Below, in pieces: positions 43,690 to 55,128 of a stretch of DNA of 64,000 bases. The position numbers and the translations under genes are program-made. The DNA is from Galeopsis tetrahit (lineage: Eukaryota; Streptophyta; Magnoliopsida; Lamiales; Lamiaceae). The notes beneath the pieces are model-generated. The model ran no database searches, had not been told where the DNA came from, and saw only the letters and a list, made by a program, of their open reading frames with translations. Position 1 is the first letter of the stretch. Every line of letters starts with the position of its first letter. The DNA is taken from assembly GCA_963675135.1 (NCBI GenBank), contig OY776122.1, forward strand, positions 20,772,881-20,836,880, in the 5' to 3' direction.

Positions 43690-44593
43690 CAGTTTCGGCT
43701 TTTTTAAATTTTAATAAAAAGGCATCGGCAGTGGTTCCCGATGCGAAATGGCATCGGCAGTGGTTCCCGATGCGAAATGGCATCGGCAGTGGGCCCCGAT
43801 GCCATTTGGTAACGGCGACCTGCCGATGCCATTTCGCATCGGTTTTCCCCAAATCCGATGCCATTTAAATGGCATCGAGCATATTGGCATCGGCACACTG
43901 CCGATGCCTTTGCCGTTGCCTTCATCTTTGGGGACGGCAGATCCGATGCCTTCCCCGATGCCATTTCTCCATTATTTTGTAGTGGTAATGTGTGTCCTGT
44001 TATTTGGGACTTGCTTGTCTTCATGTTTTCAGCTAGAATCTTACTCCAAATATTGGTAAGTTTCTCTTTATTGCCCAAACCCTGAGTTCTCAGTCTGCCC
44101 CTTTTTAAAGTCTTTGCCTCTTTCTTGACATTTGCTGTTTTTGATTGTTTAGTGACCTGACAAATTGATAATGAAACACTTGGGATGTTCAATTTTTATT
44201 CAATTAGAAGGTAAATCTCATTTCTTAAATTCGCTTGTGCTTGGGTTAGTTGTTGATGGTTGATATGGTCATTTGAATAAAAAACTTGAAATTTCTAACG
44301 AGATTCTTTAATTAGGGATTTTTGTTTTGACATTTTGTGCAATTTGTAGTGCTTTTGACAAATTTTACAAAGCAATTTGCATATCTCGATGACTCAAACG
44401 CAGCTTTTGGCATATTCTCCTACATTTTGACATAGTATCAGCACCCAGCCACTGAGGATTTGGTTGGAACTCGCAGTGTGTATTATATATATTGTTTGAG
44501 ATTGACATGTTTTATCTCCTTTGTTATGAGTTTGATATCTTCATATATCATTGATGCAGAGTCTAAATTGAGTGAAAGAAAATCTGTAGGCCT

Positions 44594-44725
44594 CATTTGA
44601 GTTTCTGATGTTATTTCTGTTCAATGACATATGTTATTGATGATTGCGTTGAAGGAAATCATTTGAGTTTCTGATGTTATTTCTGTTCAATGACATATGT
44701 TATTGATGATTGCGTTGAAGGAAAT
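44594..44725. repeat. 66-bp tandem duplication in Helitron H1
   Basis: Two adjacent 66-bp units, same as at 5174-5305. Confidence 0.9.
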
Positions 44726-45277
44726 TATTGTCTTCAGAAGATTGAATAACCTCTACATGTCATTTTGCTTCTTAAATAGCAATTTTTAAAGGTGGTTGAT
44801 TTAACGATTTTGTGAAAATTGCATTCAGTGGACCCACTAATAAAATGACTCGCATTAAGTGGACCCACAATTACCCTCATTTAAGCTCTTTTTTGTTATG
44901 TTATATGTTTCTCATCAATGTTCTTATATTTAGTTATAAGTAGAATTTGTTGACAGTAATTTTCAGGAAAGTCAATGTAAAACTTTGATAAGTTAAGAAG
45001 AAATCTATAGGTTGCACCGTTGAGAGAGCATTGACAAACTTTTTTTGGGTTTTTTTTTTATTAGTTTTTAACAATCATGAATTCACTTTTATTATAACTG
45101 AATCTTATATTATATGTTGTATTGTTGTTGTTTGGTCCTTAATGTAACCATCTGGTCATGTCATCACCTCCCAATTCACTTGTGACATAATTGCCTAAAT
45201 TATAGAATTATTTTTTGATCACAAAAATAAAATAAAAAATTAATATTTTAATACATTACAAAAATATAACATTAACA

Positions 45278-45306
45278 GCCCGTACATTGCACGTGCAAAA
45301 AACTAG
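45278..45306 (+). other. Helitron H1 3' terminus: hairpin and CTAG
   Basis: Imperfect stem GCCCGTAC/GCACGTGC with an ATT loop, A6 spacer and terminal CTAG before T. Confidence 0.75.
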
Positions 45307-45519
45307 TATAGTATAGTATTAGTTCACATATTGTATAGTATTAGTTCACATACTATATGGTACTCGTTCAAATATAGTATAGTATTAATTCACATACTGT
45401 GTAGTATTAGTTCATATGTTAAATAATATTTTTATATCCACATTAATCTCTAGTACTATACAATATATTAACTAGTACTATACCATAGGCGTACTAATAT
45501 TATATCGTATTTAAACTAA
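45307..45519. repeat. Degenerate TATAGTATTAGTTCACATA repeats (copy 2)
   Basis: Right flank of Helitron H1; matches its left flank at 38880-38970. Includes the uninterrupted TTCAAATATAGTATAG used to define the empty site. Confidence 0.7.
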
Positions 45520-45521
45520 TA

Positions 45522-45828
45522 CTCCCTCCGTCCCAGGATTTTGTGCATGGTTTGACCGGAACAGAGATTAAGAAAATGGAATATAGTGATGTGTATAGTG
45601 GAATAAATGAGGGGTATTATTGGTAATTCATTGACTAAAGTGAATGAGATTTGACTAAAAGTGAAGGGAGATATTAAATTGTGGGCCCAAGTAGAGTGGT
45701 ATTTTTTTTAAATTAGATGAATGTTGTAAGGGTAAAAATTATGTGAATTATTTCCTTTTTTGGAGTGTGCAAATAATGTTGGGACGCCCGTTAAGGAAAG
45801 TGTGCAAATAATCACGGGACGGGGGGAA
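45522..45828. mobile_element. Stowaway-like MITE (copy 2)
   Basis: 307 bp with CTCCCTCCGTCCC and GGGACGGGGGGAA ends and TA targets (45520-45521, 45829-45830); one substitution from copy 1 was noticed (near 45691). Confidence 0.85.
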
Positions 45829-45830
45829 TA

Positions 45831-46802
45831 TTATATTTAACAAAAAATACATAACTTAACACATTCATAATTCTAGACATACCAATATATATTAAAAGAT
45901 TCATATTACTAACTAGTAAGAAGAACAAAATTGAGAATGAATCACACGGAACACACAATTCAATTGATAGATACAATCACACTCAATAAACATATGAATG
46001 CATCAACACAACGATGGCCACAAAGAAAATAATAAAGCTGATGCAATTTTATGATGTTTTCTTCTCCAATTCTCCACTCATTTAAGTTTCTAAATATAAA
46101 TTTTATTTTTCAATTAGATTATGTTATTAATTAGTCTTGAAAAATAATCTACAACTTTAAAAAACTTGTAAGAAATCAGATATCATTGTAGAAATAACGA
46201 AGACATAACAAAATAATCTTAGTTATTATAAATCAGATTAAGCTAGAAAGTGAGCATGTCATATTCATACATTTATACCCAAATTAGAAAATATTTGATT
46301 TTTTTTAGTTTAGTTTTTTTTCGATTTTTTTTTTTTTTTTTGTATTTTTTCCCTAAATTTTGGTCATTTTTTGAAAAAAAAAACTGGTTTTTTTTTAAAA
46401 AAAAAAATTGGGGGTGAAATTAATAAAAAATAGGGTAAATAAATAATAATCCATATAAAAAAAATTGGATTATTTACATGTATGTAACTTGTACGCATAC
46501 GTGCCTAAAACAAGGGAGTGTGAATTTATTAAAACAAGGAGGGTAAATAGAAAATTTGGATCCAATTACATGTATGTAATTGGTACACGTATTTGATGAA
46601 TTCCACATTGAATATTATCTCACGTATTTGAATTTGAATGTAACAAAGTTGAGGACTTAGGGGAAAGAATTTAATCGTGTATATAGTTGAATTATCGAGG
46701 GAAAAACTAATTAAAAATAATAATAATAATAATAGAACTGATTATCTTCATTTATGTGTGGGGATATATATACATATTCAAGTTTTATAAGTACTAACTA
46801 TA
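45831..46802. other. AT-rich spacer without genes (copy 2)
   Basis: Equivalent to 6412-7306, with 61 extra bp at its start and altered homopolymer and (AAT)n lengths. Confidence 0.6.
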
Positions 46803-48453
46803 GTAGTGTAAGACCCGCGTAAAGGTTAAAATAAATTTATAATATATTTTAATTTTAATTTATTTAAAAAAATTAAATCTTATTGTTGAATTGTTGGAGT
46901 AATTTTAGTAAAAAAAAAAATCAAATATTATTTTTGGAGTAATTTTAGGAAATAGGAAGATAGATAAGATTAAATTTATTAATTTTATAGAGATTGTTGA
47001 AATTATAAAATATTATTGTTGGTTGGAGAAATTTTAGGAAAAAAATATCAAATTTATTGTTGGAGTAATTTTAGAAATAAGATTAAAATTAAATTGGGGT
47101 AATTGTTGGAATCATGCACATATTGTTGAAGATATATACAGTAATGATACAAATATTATTAAAAAAAATCAAATCTTATTGTCGAATTGTTGGTATAATT
47201 TTAGGAAAAATATATACTGTAATGGTACAAATATTATTTAAAAAAAAAATTGAAGTAATTTTAGGAAATAGAAAGATAGATAAGATTAAATTTATTAATT
47301 TTATAGATGGATTGTTGGATTTATAAAATATTATTGTTTGTAGAGAGAAATTTTAGAAAAAAAAAAACAAATCTTATTGTTGGAGTAATTTTAGGAATAA
47401 GATTAAAATTAAATTTATTTAGATATTATTAAGATAAGATTAAATTTATATAACTTAGATTTAAAAAAATTAAAGGCAAAATAACATACATATAACGTAG
47501 ACCTTGAAAACAAACTAAATTACTAAATAAATAAAATTAAATTTATTGTTGGAGTATTTAAATATTATTAAGATAGAGACAATTAATTGTTTGTTGGAGT
47601 AATTTTAGGAAAAGGATTATGATAATTAAGATGGATTTAAAAAAAAGTAAAAAGATCGAAATATCAAATTTTATATTTATTATTGGAGTATTTAAATATT
47701 ATTAAGATAGATAGATACGATTAAATTTATTAATTTTATAGACGAATTGTTGAAATTATAAAATACTAGTGTAGAACCCGCGTTTTACGCGGGGTTGAAA
47801 TAAATGAAATAATATATTTTAATTTATTAATTAATTTTAAAAAATCTTTAAAAATATGTATACATTTATAAGTTTATTATTCTGGTGCAAAAAAAAAAGT
47901 TTGTTATTCCATTGAAAAAAATTAAATATTGTAAAAATTAAATTACGTACTTAGAAACATTGAATGTTTAATGCTTGTAAGTTGTTTTTCTCTCGTTTCA
48001 GTGTCAAAATTGGCATAAAAAATCTTTAAATTTTAAAAAATAATTTAAATCGTAATCTATTTTTTTTCTCTCTATCATAAAATTGAAAGAGAAATTTGAA
48101 ACAATCTATATTGGACTTAAATCATGATACAAAAGTGGTTGAATTACAATTCTGAAAATTTAGAAGAATTGTGACATGTGACACTACAAATGTTTACAAC
48201 AAATATATGATATAAAGATTATGAATAAGATATTTAATGAAAAAATATCATTACTTGAATATGATTACTTTCACCTATAATAATAGTTTAGGTGTTTAAA
48301 ATAATTTTAGATAAGTTAAAAACTTATGATAGAGAAAAGTGTGATGTAACTTGCTCCTTCTTGAACTGAATTCTCAATATTTCAAATTATAATATTAATT
48401 TTATTTATTTTATAATAAATATATAATGAGAAATTTATATAACATTTGTTTTA

Positions 48454-49443
48454 GAGAAAATTTTATAAATGGTTCTCTAACTTTATCATTCGCAGAAGGT
48501 CATGTAACTTTTTACTTTGTCAATTTTAATTTTTTTTTTTCTCAACTTTGGTCCTTTCAATCTCATTTTTTATCCATCAAGTTCAATTTTAGTGTTTCAA
48601 GTTTAATTTCATCATTTCAATTCAATTTTAGTCCAATTAATTGGAATATAACATATGCATTTCATTTGACAATTTTTTTTTACGTTTTTTGACACATCAT
48701 CCGCCACGTAATCGGTTATGAATGGAAATATGAGTAATTTTTTTTATGTTCCATATAATCAAATTTTTATTTATGATAAAATATATATACTTTTGTATTT
48801 TTATTTAAATTAAATTAATTAAATAAAAAGGAAGTGATATGGAGTATTTAATTAAAAAAAAAACTATTGCAATGAAACAAATTAAAACATAAAATTCAAT
48901 TACATATTAATACTAAAATCATGCATATTTTAATATTTAATCTTTCATAATTGAAAATTATTTTTAAGTTCATCTTATGTATTTTTAAACTAATTAATTA
49001 TTTGAGAGCTCGTAGGTAAGATAACTCGCAGTGTCATATTCTTGTGTATTGATGATAGAGTTTAGACCCCAAATATATAAAATATATATTCTCAATATTA
49101 AATTAAAAAATAATTATAATTATTTAATACTATAAAATTTATAAAAAAATTATATTATATTAAATATCACTTTTATTTTTCTCCAAACTTCATATGTGTT
49201 AAAAATGTGGAAAAGAAAAAGTCACGTAAAATAAATATGTTCTACTCCAGTTAGTAGGATTTAAATTGGATTAAAATGACTGAAATTGGACTTTTGAGGA
49301 TCAAAATTGATAGTAAAATGACAAATATTGAAATTATGAGGATCAGAGTTGAGACTAAAAAGACTAAATTTGATAAAGTAAAAAAGTTAAAGGATCTTTT
49401 ATGGATCCAGACAAAGTTATAGGACCATTTATAAATTTATCTC
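48454..49443. mobile_element. Long inverted-repeat element (copy 2)
   Basis: Same arms and AT-rich interior as 8958-9947; a few homopolymer differences, such as a shorter A tract near 49214. Confidence 0.5.
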
Positions 49444-49753
49444 ATTTATTTTATGTAACAAATTATGGAAATTTATAAATTTATCTCATTTATTTTGTTT
49501 AACAAATTTATTTCATTTATAATAAAATTATGGAAATGTAAATAATTAAATTATGCAAAAATGATAAAGGGATTAATTGTTACGTTATGAATAGAAAATA
49601 ACAATAAATTAACTAAATTTCCATAAAAAAGGCTAAATATATATTCGGAATTTGCTTATAAAAAATGGTTTGAAATAGTCAATTTGACATTAATGAAGTT
49701 ATAGAACCACATAATTTTAGGACGTAATTAAATATTACTTATAAAATTATATA

Positions 49754-49960
49754 TAATAGGGAATAATAATATAGAAATAATATATAATAGGAAATAATAA
49801 TATAGGAATAATATATTTTAATTTGGTTCATATCTTTGTATATATGGTTGTTATATTTACCTTAATTATATTTACCTTAATTATCTCTTTGTAAATACTC
49901 TTATAAATAGTGAATCATTCCTATCACCTCATTAACGGTGATCACATACCTATTCTCACA
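49754..49960 (+). repeat. 5' LTR of copia (copy 2)
   Basis: 207 bp, TAATAGGG to TCTCACA; no difference from the 5' LTR of copy 1 was seen. Confidence 0.93.
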
Positions 49961-50035
49961 TGGTATCAGTCTGACTCATCGAAACCTTAATTTTCTCTCT
50001 AAAGCCTCACGCTAAATTACTTCCCTTCCCTCCTC

Positions 50036-53000
50036 ATGGCGGCGGCGGCTCCTACTCCCCCCACCATACCTATCAATGTTTTGGTTCATCTCTTGACAAT
50101 CAAGTTGTCATCCTCCAACTACCTCATCTGGCGTAATCAGGTGGTCCCGGTCCTGTCAAGTCATGATCTTATCTCTCACGTTCTTGGCACGACACCCGCT
50201 CTAGCGAAATCGATCACCACGTCTGGTGAATCGGCTCCAAACCCAGCCTACATCGCTTGGTTTGAGAAGGATCAGAAGATCCTTAGTCTTCTTCTTTCCT
50301 CCCTTTCTGAAGAAGCCATGGCCGAGGTCATCGGCTGTGACACCTCGCGCTCCGTCTGGGCCGCCCTCGAGGCTGCCTACAGTCACACCTCGGTCTCCCG
50401 TATTACTCAACTGCGAAATCAGCTCCTCTCCCTTCGTCGTGGATCCACTTCCGTCGACGACTTCAGCAAGAAGTTTCGTGCTCTCTGCGATCAACTCGCC
50501 TCCATTGGTAAGCCTGTTGATGATGACGACAAGTGTCATTGGTTTCTTACCGGTCTTGGACCCCAGTTCGCTGGCTTCTCTGACACTCGCATGGCTATGT
50601 CGCCCATGCCTACTTTTCGGGATCTGATCCATCAAGCCTTAAACTATGACCAGTTTACTCGTTCGATGGACTCATCGTCCTCGCCCGTTCCAGCATTCTC
50701 TGTTTCTTCTCGCTCGGGTAAACCTTCTCGCCCTGGCCCCAAATCTCGTAACTTCTCCCCTCGGAATTCTGGTGGCCAGGCGACCACTAGATCCTCGGCT
50801 GGTGGGTCGGCTTCTGCTCGCCGTCCTCCTACCTGCCAGATATGCCGACAACAAGGCCATTATGCCAACCGCTGCCCAGACCGCTATGCTCGCTCTGCCC
50901 CCTCAGCGGCAAACCTTGCCCATGCTCTTGACTCTCAGTGTCACATCTCGCAGCCTCCGGCCTCTGATTGGTTCCTTGATAGCGGTGCGTCAGCTCACAT
51001 GACTCCTCGCTCTGCTGATCTGGACAATCCTCACCCGTATTCTGGTAACGATAATGTTATTGTTGCTAATGGTTCTACTATTCCAATCACTCATGTTGGG
51101 TCGTGTTCGGTTAATAAGGATGTTCGTCTGTTAGATGTGCTCGTCGTACCACATCTTACTAAGAAACTGTTATCCATCAGTAAGCTTACTTCAGATTTTC
51201 CTGTTGATGTTTTGTTTACTAATGACTCGTTTGTCATTCAAAATCGGGCGACCAAGCAACCCTTGGCGAGGGGTCGGCATAGTCGAGGACTCTATGCCCT
51301 AGAGCAGGGTACTCCAGCCTTGGTCGCTACTTTACGGAGCTCGTCGTTGAAGGCTTCTTTTGAGTGTTGGCATCGTAGATTAGGTCATGTTCCTATTTCT
51401 CTTATTAATTTGTTGAATAAATTGGGCTTGCTGTCCCTTACTTCTGTTTTGCCCAAACCGGGCTTATGTACTCCATGTCAGTTGGCTAAGAGTAAACACT
51501 TATCTTTTGCAATAAATGAGAAGCGAGCATCTCGTGTTTTGGATTTAGTTCATTGTGATCTTTGGGGACCTGCCCCTGTTGCGTCGAATGATGGTTTTAA
51601 ATACTATGTCATATTTGTGGATGATTTTTCCAGATTCACTTGGCTTTATCCTCTGCACACCAAGTCTGATTTCTACGATGTGTTTGTTCAGTTTCACACC
51701 TTTGTTTGCAATCAGTTTTCCACTTCTCTTAAGGCATTCCAGAGTGATGGTGGCACTGAGTTTGTTAATGGTCGTGTTCGCGGATTTCTTGCCGACCATG
51801 GCATCCACCATCGCATCTCATGTCCTTACACTCCTCAGCAGAATGGTCGCGCTGAACGCAAACATCGCCATGTCACTGAAACTGGGCTATCTCTGTTGTT
51901 TCAGGCGAGCGTGCCCGCCCACTTCTGGGTTGATGCCTTTTCCACGGCTGTCTACATTATCAACAGACTGCCCACGCCTGTTCTTGGGGACATGTCGCCC
52001 TTTCAAGTTTTATTCGGCTCTGCTCCGAACTTTGCCAACTTCAGGACCTTTGGCTGTCGGGTATTTCCATACCTTCGTGACTATGCTCTCCACAAGCTTG
52101 CTCCTCGCAGTGCTCCATGCATCTTTATGGGTTACAGTTCCTCTCATAAGGGGTTTCGGTGTTACGATCCGATCGCTTCCCGCTTCTACACTACTCGTCA
52201 TGCTCAGTTTGATGAATCTGTGTTCCCGTTCTCGGCTTCTCCTGTTCCATCCTCGCCTGTTGACTCCCTTGAGATTAACTCATTCGTGGAACCATCGGCT
52301 GCTGCTCGCCATTCTCCTTGTGGTCTCTGCCCTGACCCACCAGACATGATCATGCCCCCTGCTTGCCCAGTAGCTCCGCAGCCTCCTACTCGCCCTGCAG
52401 TTCAGCAGCCCCCTGCTCGCCCAGCAGCTCCGCAGCCTCCTACTCGCCCAGCAGTACATCAGCCCCCTGCTCGCCCACTTCCTGCCACGACTCACCCCAT
52501 GGTTACTCGTGCCAGATCTGGGATATTCAAGCCTCGACACATTGCCGACATTGCGACCACCGGTCTCCTGACCGCCCTCTCGGTCTCTAATGAGCCTAAG
52601 GTCTTCAAATCGGCACTTAAGCATCCACACTGGTTAGCTGCAATGCAATCTGAGCTCGATGCCCTGCATGTTAATCAAACTTGGGAGCTCGTTCCTCGTC
52701 CTTCCTCCACAAACATTGTTGGTTCGAAATGGGTCTTTCGCACCAAATTTCATGCGGATGGTTCTGTTGATCGCTACAAAGCTCGCCTGGTCGCCCAGGG
52801 TTTCTCGCAGGTTCCCGGCATTGACTTCTCGCACACCTTCAGTCCAGTTGTCAAGGCCGCTACTGTTCGCATCATACTGTGTCTGGCTGTTCGGCATCAG
52901 TGGCACATGCACCAACTCGATGTAAACAATGCCTTTCTCCATGGAAAGTTGACGAACATTGTTTACATGGCTCAACCTCCTGGATTTGTTGATCCTCGCT

Positions 53001-54178
53001 TTCCCGACCATGTTTGTCGCCTCAAGAAGGCATTATATGGTCTTCGGCAAGCTCCTCTCGCCTGGTTTGTTCGCTTCAGTGACTTTCTGAAAACCTTGGG
53101 TTTTCTATGCAGCCGAGCAGATCCCTCGCTTTTCTACTTCAAACGTGGTACAGTCACCCTTTACCTCTTGCTTTATGTGGATGACATTATTGTTACAGGG
53201 AGCGACCAGCATGCTATTCAGCGATTTATTCGCCGTGTCAACAAGGAATTTGCGATCAAGGATCTTGGTCGCCTTAGCTACTTCCTTGGCCTTGAGGTCA
53301 CCCACTCGTCAACTGGTCTCTTTCTCAGCCAAGCAAAGTATGCTCGCGATGTCCTCTCTCGAGCGGAGTTGCTCGACTCAAAGCCTGTATCCACTCCCCT
53401 CGCAGCTGGGGAATCTTTGGTGAGCTCTGGGGAATCTTTTGCCGACCACACTCTATATCGCTCGCTCGTCGGTGCGCTACAGTATCTAACGATCACTCGT
53501 CCTGATCTTTCATATGCTGTGAATCATGTTAGTCAGTTTCTACACTCGCCGACCACCGACCACTTCCTCGCGGTCAAAAGGATCCTCAGATATGTTAAGG
53601 GCACTATCAATTATGGGCTCTCCTTTAGCCGGATTGGTGACTACTCGCTCGTTGGTTATTCGGATGCGGATTGGGCGCGTTGCACTGAAACTCGTCGCTC
53701 CACTTATGGTTACTCGATTTTCTTAGGTGGAAACTTAATCTCTTGGAGTGCGAAGAAACAACCCACTGTTGCTCGCTCGAGCTGTGAATCCGAGTATAGG
53801 GCACTCGCGAACACAGCCCAAGAAATGATTTGGGTTACTCAACTTCTTCGGGAGCTTGGTCAACTTCCTTCCTCGACTCCAACCCTGCTTTGTGATAACA
53901 AGAGTGCCTTGTTTTGGAGTCAAAACCCTGTTGCTCATAAACGAGCAAAACACATCGACATTGACTGCCATTTTGTTCGCGAATTGGTCTCATCTGGTCG
54001 CCTCATCACCAAGTTCGTCCCATCTACTCTTCAGCTCGCCGATGTCTTCACCAAGAGTCTTCCTCGCCCCAGTTTCGAGTTATTACGTTCCAAGCTCTGT
54101 GTTCGATTGCATCCACAGCATTGCTTGACGGGGGTAATAGGGAATAATAATATAGAAATAATATATAATAGGAAATAA
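50036..54178 (+). CDS. Ty1/copia Gag-Pol polyprotein (copy 2)
   Basis: 1380 codons, uninterrupted, with the domain order Gag, CCHC knuckle, protease, integrase, reverse transcriptase, RNase H at the same residue positions as copy 1. Against copy 1 it has T431 for A, T818 for S, A840 for T, V1088 for F, A1123 for V, N1288 for K and V1327 for F, plus one silent change. N1288 restores the usual DN(K)SA RNase H motif, and V at 1088 and 1327 are the usual copia residues. This copy is therefore closer to the ancestral protein and the more likely to be functional. As in copy 1 the last 14 codons lie in the 3' LTR. Confidence 0.97.
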   Translation: MAAAAPTPPTIPINVLVHLLTIKLSSSNYLIWRNQVVPVLSSHDLISHVLGTTPALAKSITTSGESAPNPAYIAWFEKDQKILSLLLSSLSEEAMAEVIGCDTSRSVWAALEAAYSHTSVSRITQLRNQLLSLRRGSTSVDDFSKKFRALCDQLASIGKPVDDDDKCHWFLTGLGPQFAGFSDTRMAMSPMPTFRDLIHQALNYDQFTRSMDSSSSPVPAFSVSSRSGKPSRPGPKSRNFSPRNSGGQATTRSSAGGSASARRPPTCQICRQQGHYANRCPDRYARSAPSAANLAHALDSQCHISQPPASDWFLDSGASAHMTPRSADLDNPHPYSGNDNVIVANGSTIPITHVGSCSVNKDVRLLDVLVVPHLTKKLLSISKLTSDFPVDVLFTNDSFVIQNRATKQPLARGRHSRGLYALEQGTPALVATLRSSSLKASFECWHRRLGHVPISLINLLNKLGLLSLTSVLPKPGLCTPCQLAKSKHLSFAINEKRASRVLDLVHCDLWGPAPVASNDGFKYYVIFVDDFSRFTWLYPLHTKSDFYDVFVQFHTFVCNQFSTSLKAFQSDGGTEFVNGRVRGFLADHGIHHRISCPYTPQQNGRAERKHRHVTETGLSLLFQASVPAHFWVDAFSTAVYIINRLPTPVLGDMSPFQVLFGSAPNFANFRTFGCRVFPYLRDYALHKLAPRSAPCIFMGYSSSHKGFRCYDPIASRFYTTRHAQFDESVFPFSASPVPSSPVDSLEINSFVEPSAAARHSPCGLCPDPPDMIMPPACPVAPQPPTRPAVQQPPARPAAPQPPTRPAVHQPPARPLPATTHPMVTRARSGIFKPRHIADIATTGLLTALSVSNEPKVFKSALKHPHWLAAMQSELDALHVNQTWELVPRPSSTNIVGSKWVFRTKFHADGSVDRYKARLVAQGFSQVPGIDFSHTFSPVVKAATVRIILCLAVRHQWHMHQLDVNNAFLHGKLTNIVYMAQPPGFVDPRFPDHVCRLKKALYGLRQAPLAWFVRFSDFLKTLGFLCSRADPSLFYFKRGTVTLYLLLYVDDIIVTGSDQHAIQRFIRRVNKEFAIKDLGRLSYFLGLEVTHSSTGLFLSQAKYARDVLSRAELLDSKPVSTPLAAGESLVSSGESFADHTLYRSLVGALQYLTITRPDLSYAVNHVSQFLHSPTTDHFLAVKRILRYVKGTINYGLSFSRIGDYSLVGYSDADWARCTETRRSTYGYSIFLGGNLISWSAKKQPTVARSSCESEYRALANTAQEMIWVTQLLRELGQLPSSTPTLLCDNKSALFWSQNPVAHKRAKHIDIDCHFVRELVSSGRLITKFVPSTLQLADVFTKSLPRPSFELLRSKLCVRLHPQHCLTGVIGNNNIEIIYNRK

Positions 54179-54341
54179 TAATATAGGAATAATATATTTT
54201 AATTTGGTCCATATCTTTGTATATATGGTTGTTATATTTACCTTAATTATATTTACCTTAATTATCTCTTTGTAAATACTCTTATAAATAGTGAATCATT
54301 CCTATCACCTCATTAACGGTGATCACATACCTATTCTCACA
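54135..54341 (+). repeat. 3' LTR of copia (copy 2)
   Basis: 207 bp after GACGGGGG; one substitution from its 5' LTR. Confidence 0.93.
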
Positions 54342-55128
54342 ATATATATTTTTATTTTTATTAAACCGTAATAATTTATAGTCTTAGATAATGAAAAGTA
54401 AAATTAAAATTAATAATTAAATATTCATTTGTTTTAATTAGTCTATTGACTAATAAACTAAGAAATAGCTAATAAAGAATTTTTGTTAGAGTTTGTTGCT
54501 AAATCTTGTGTATTAATGGTTTAATTTTCAATATAAAAAATCTAGAATCAGGGGATGTAATTTATTAAATTATGCAAAATAATCATTGAATTTAACTCTA
54601 CCCTATATAACTCTACCAAGCAGCTATAAATAATTAACCATTTAGATGAAATAGTCAATATGACATTAATCTAATTAAAAAATCTCATAATTTGTGAAGG
54701 TAATCGATAAACATTATAAAATTGCGTGTATTTATTTTTCTTAAACTATAATAATATATGTGCTTAGATAATATGAAGTAAAAAAATGTTTAAATGTCAA
54801 TAATCATGGATTTCACCGGAATTAAGTTATGGTTGAATTAAATATTTGCAATGGAGAGATTATATTGTATACAATTAATCACTAATTAAAATTTAAGTCA
54901 ACCACAACATTAAAATAAATATATTTAAATATATATAGAAATTAATAAATATTTTATTTTAAAAACATATTTGTATGCTTATAATATATTTGCAATGGAT
55001 AGATTCTAGATTGTAACAACTTGTAAAGAATTGGAGAATTAATTATTTTATATTAATTCTTTACAGTGGGTACTCAACTCATAATGTTACAAACTATTAT
55101 ATATATGATAATTTTACTCGTTCATACA

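Larger units (their letters stand above)
41092..43984 (+). mobile_element. CACTA-A element, complete, with nested insertions
   Basis: 2893 bp. Begins CACTACAAAATATTG and ends with the complement of CACTACAAAATAATG. Target duplication GTA (41089-41091, 43985-43987). Subterminal GGCATCGG/CCGATGCC arrays lie at 41115-41355 on the left and 43720-43960 on the right. No transposase is encoded; about 1.96 kb remains without the Harbinger MITE. It carries a telomere-like tract near the left end and a tRNA-like module near the right end. It interrupts Helitron H1. Confidence 0.92.
38971..45306 (+). mobile_element. Helitron H1 with captured aquaporin exon
   Basis: The left end is TTTATATATATAAAAGGAAG after TTCAAA. 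The right end is an imperfect hairpin (45278-45296), A6, then CTAG (45303-45306), before TATAGTATAG. Joining the flanks gives TTCAAA|TATAGTATAG, which occurs uninterrupted at about 45367, so the pre-insertion site is visible. The first bases are TT, not the usual TC. Length is 6336 bp, or about 3.2 kb without the nested CACTA and MULE-like MITE. It encodes no Rep/helicase. It carries a PIP aquaporin exon in the sense direction at 39877-39999. Confidence 0.75.
49754..54341 (+). mobile_element. Complete Ty1/copia retrotransposon (copy 2)
   Basis: 4588 bp, same ends, target copies ATATA (49749-49753, 54342-54346), primer site and purine tract as copy 1. Its LTRs differ at a single site, the T/C difference shared with copy 1, so it shows no private LTR change. 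Because both segmental copies carry this same element at the same position, the insertion came before the duplication. Confidence 0.96.
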
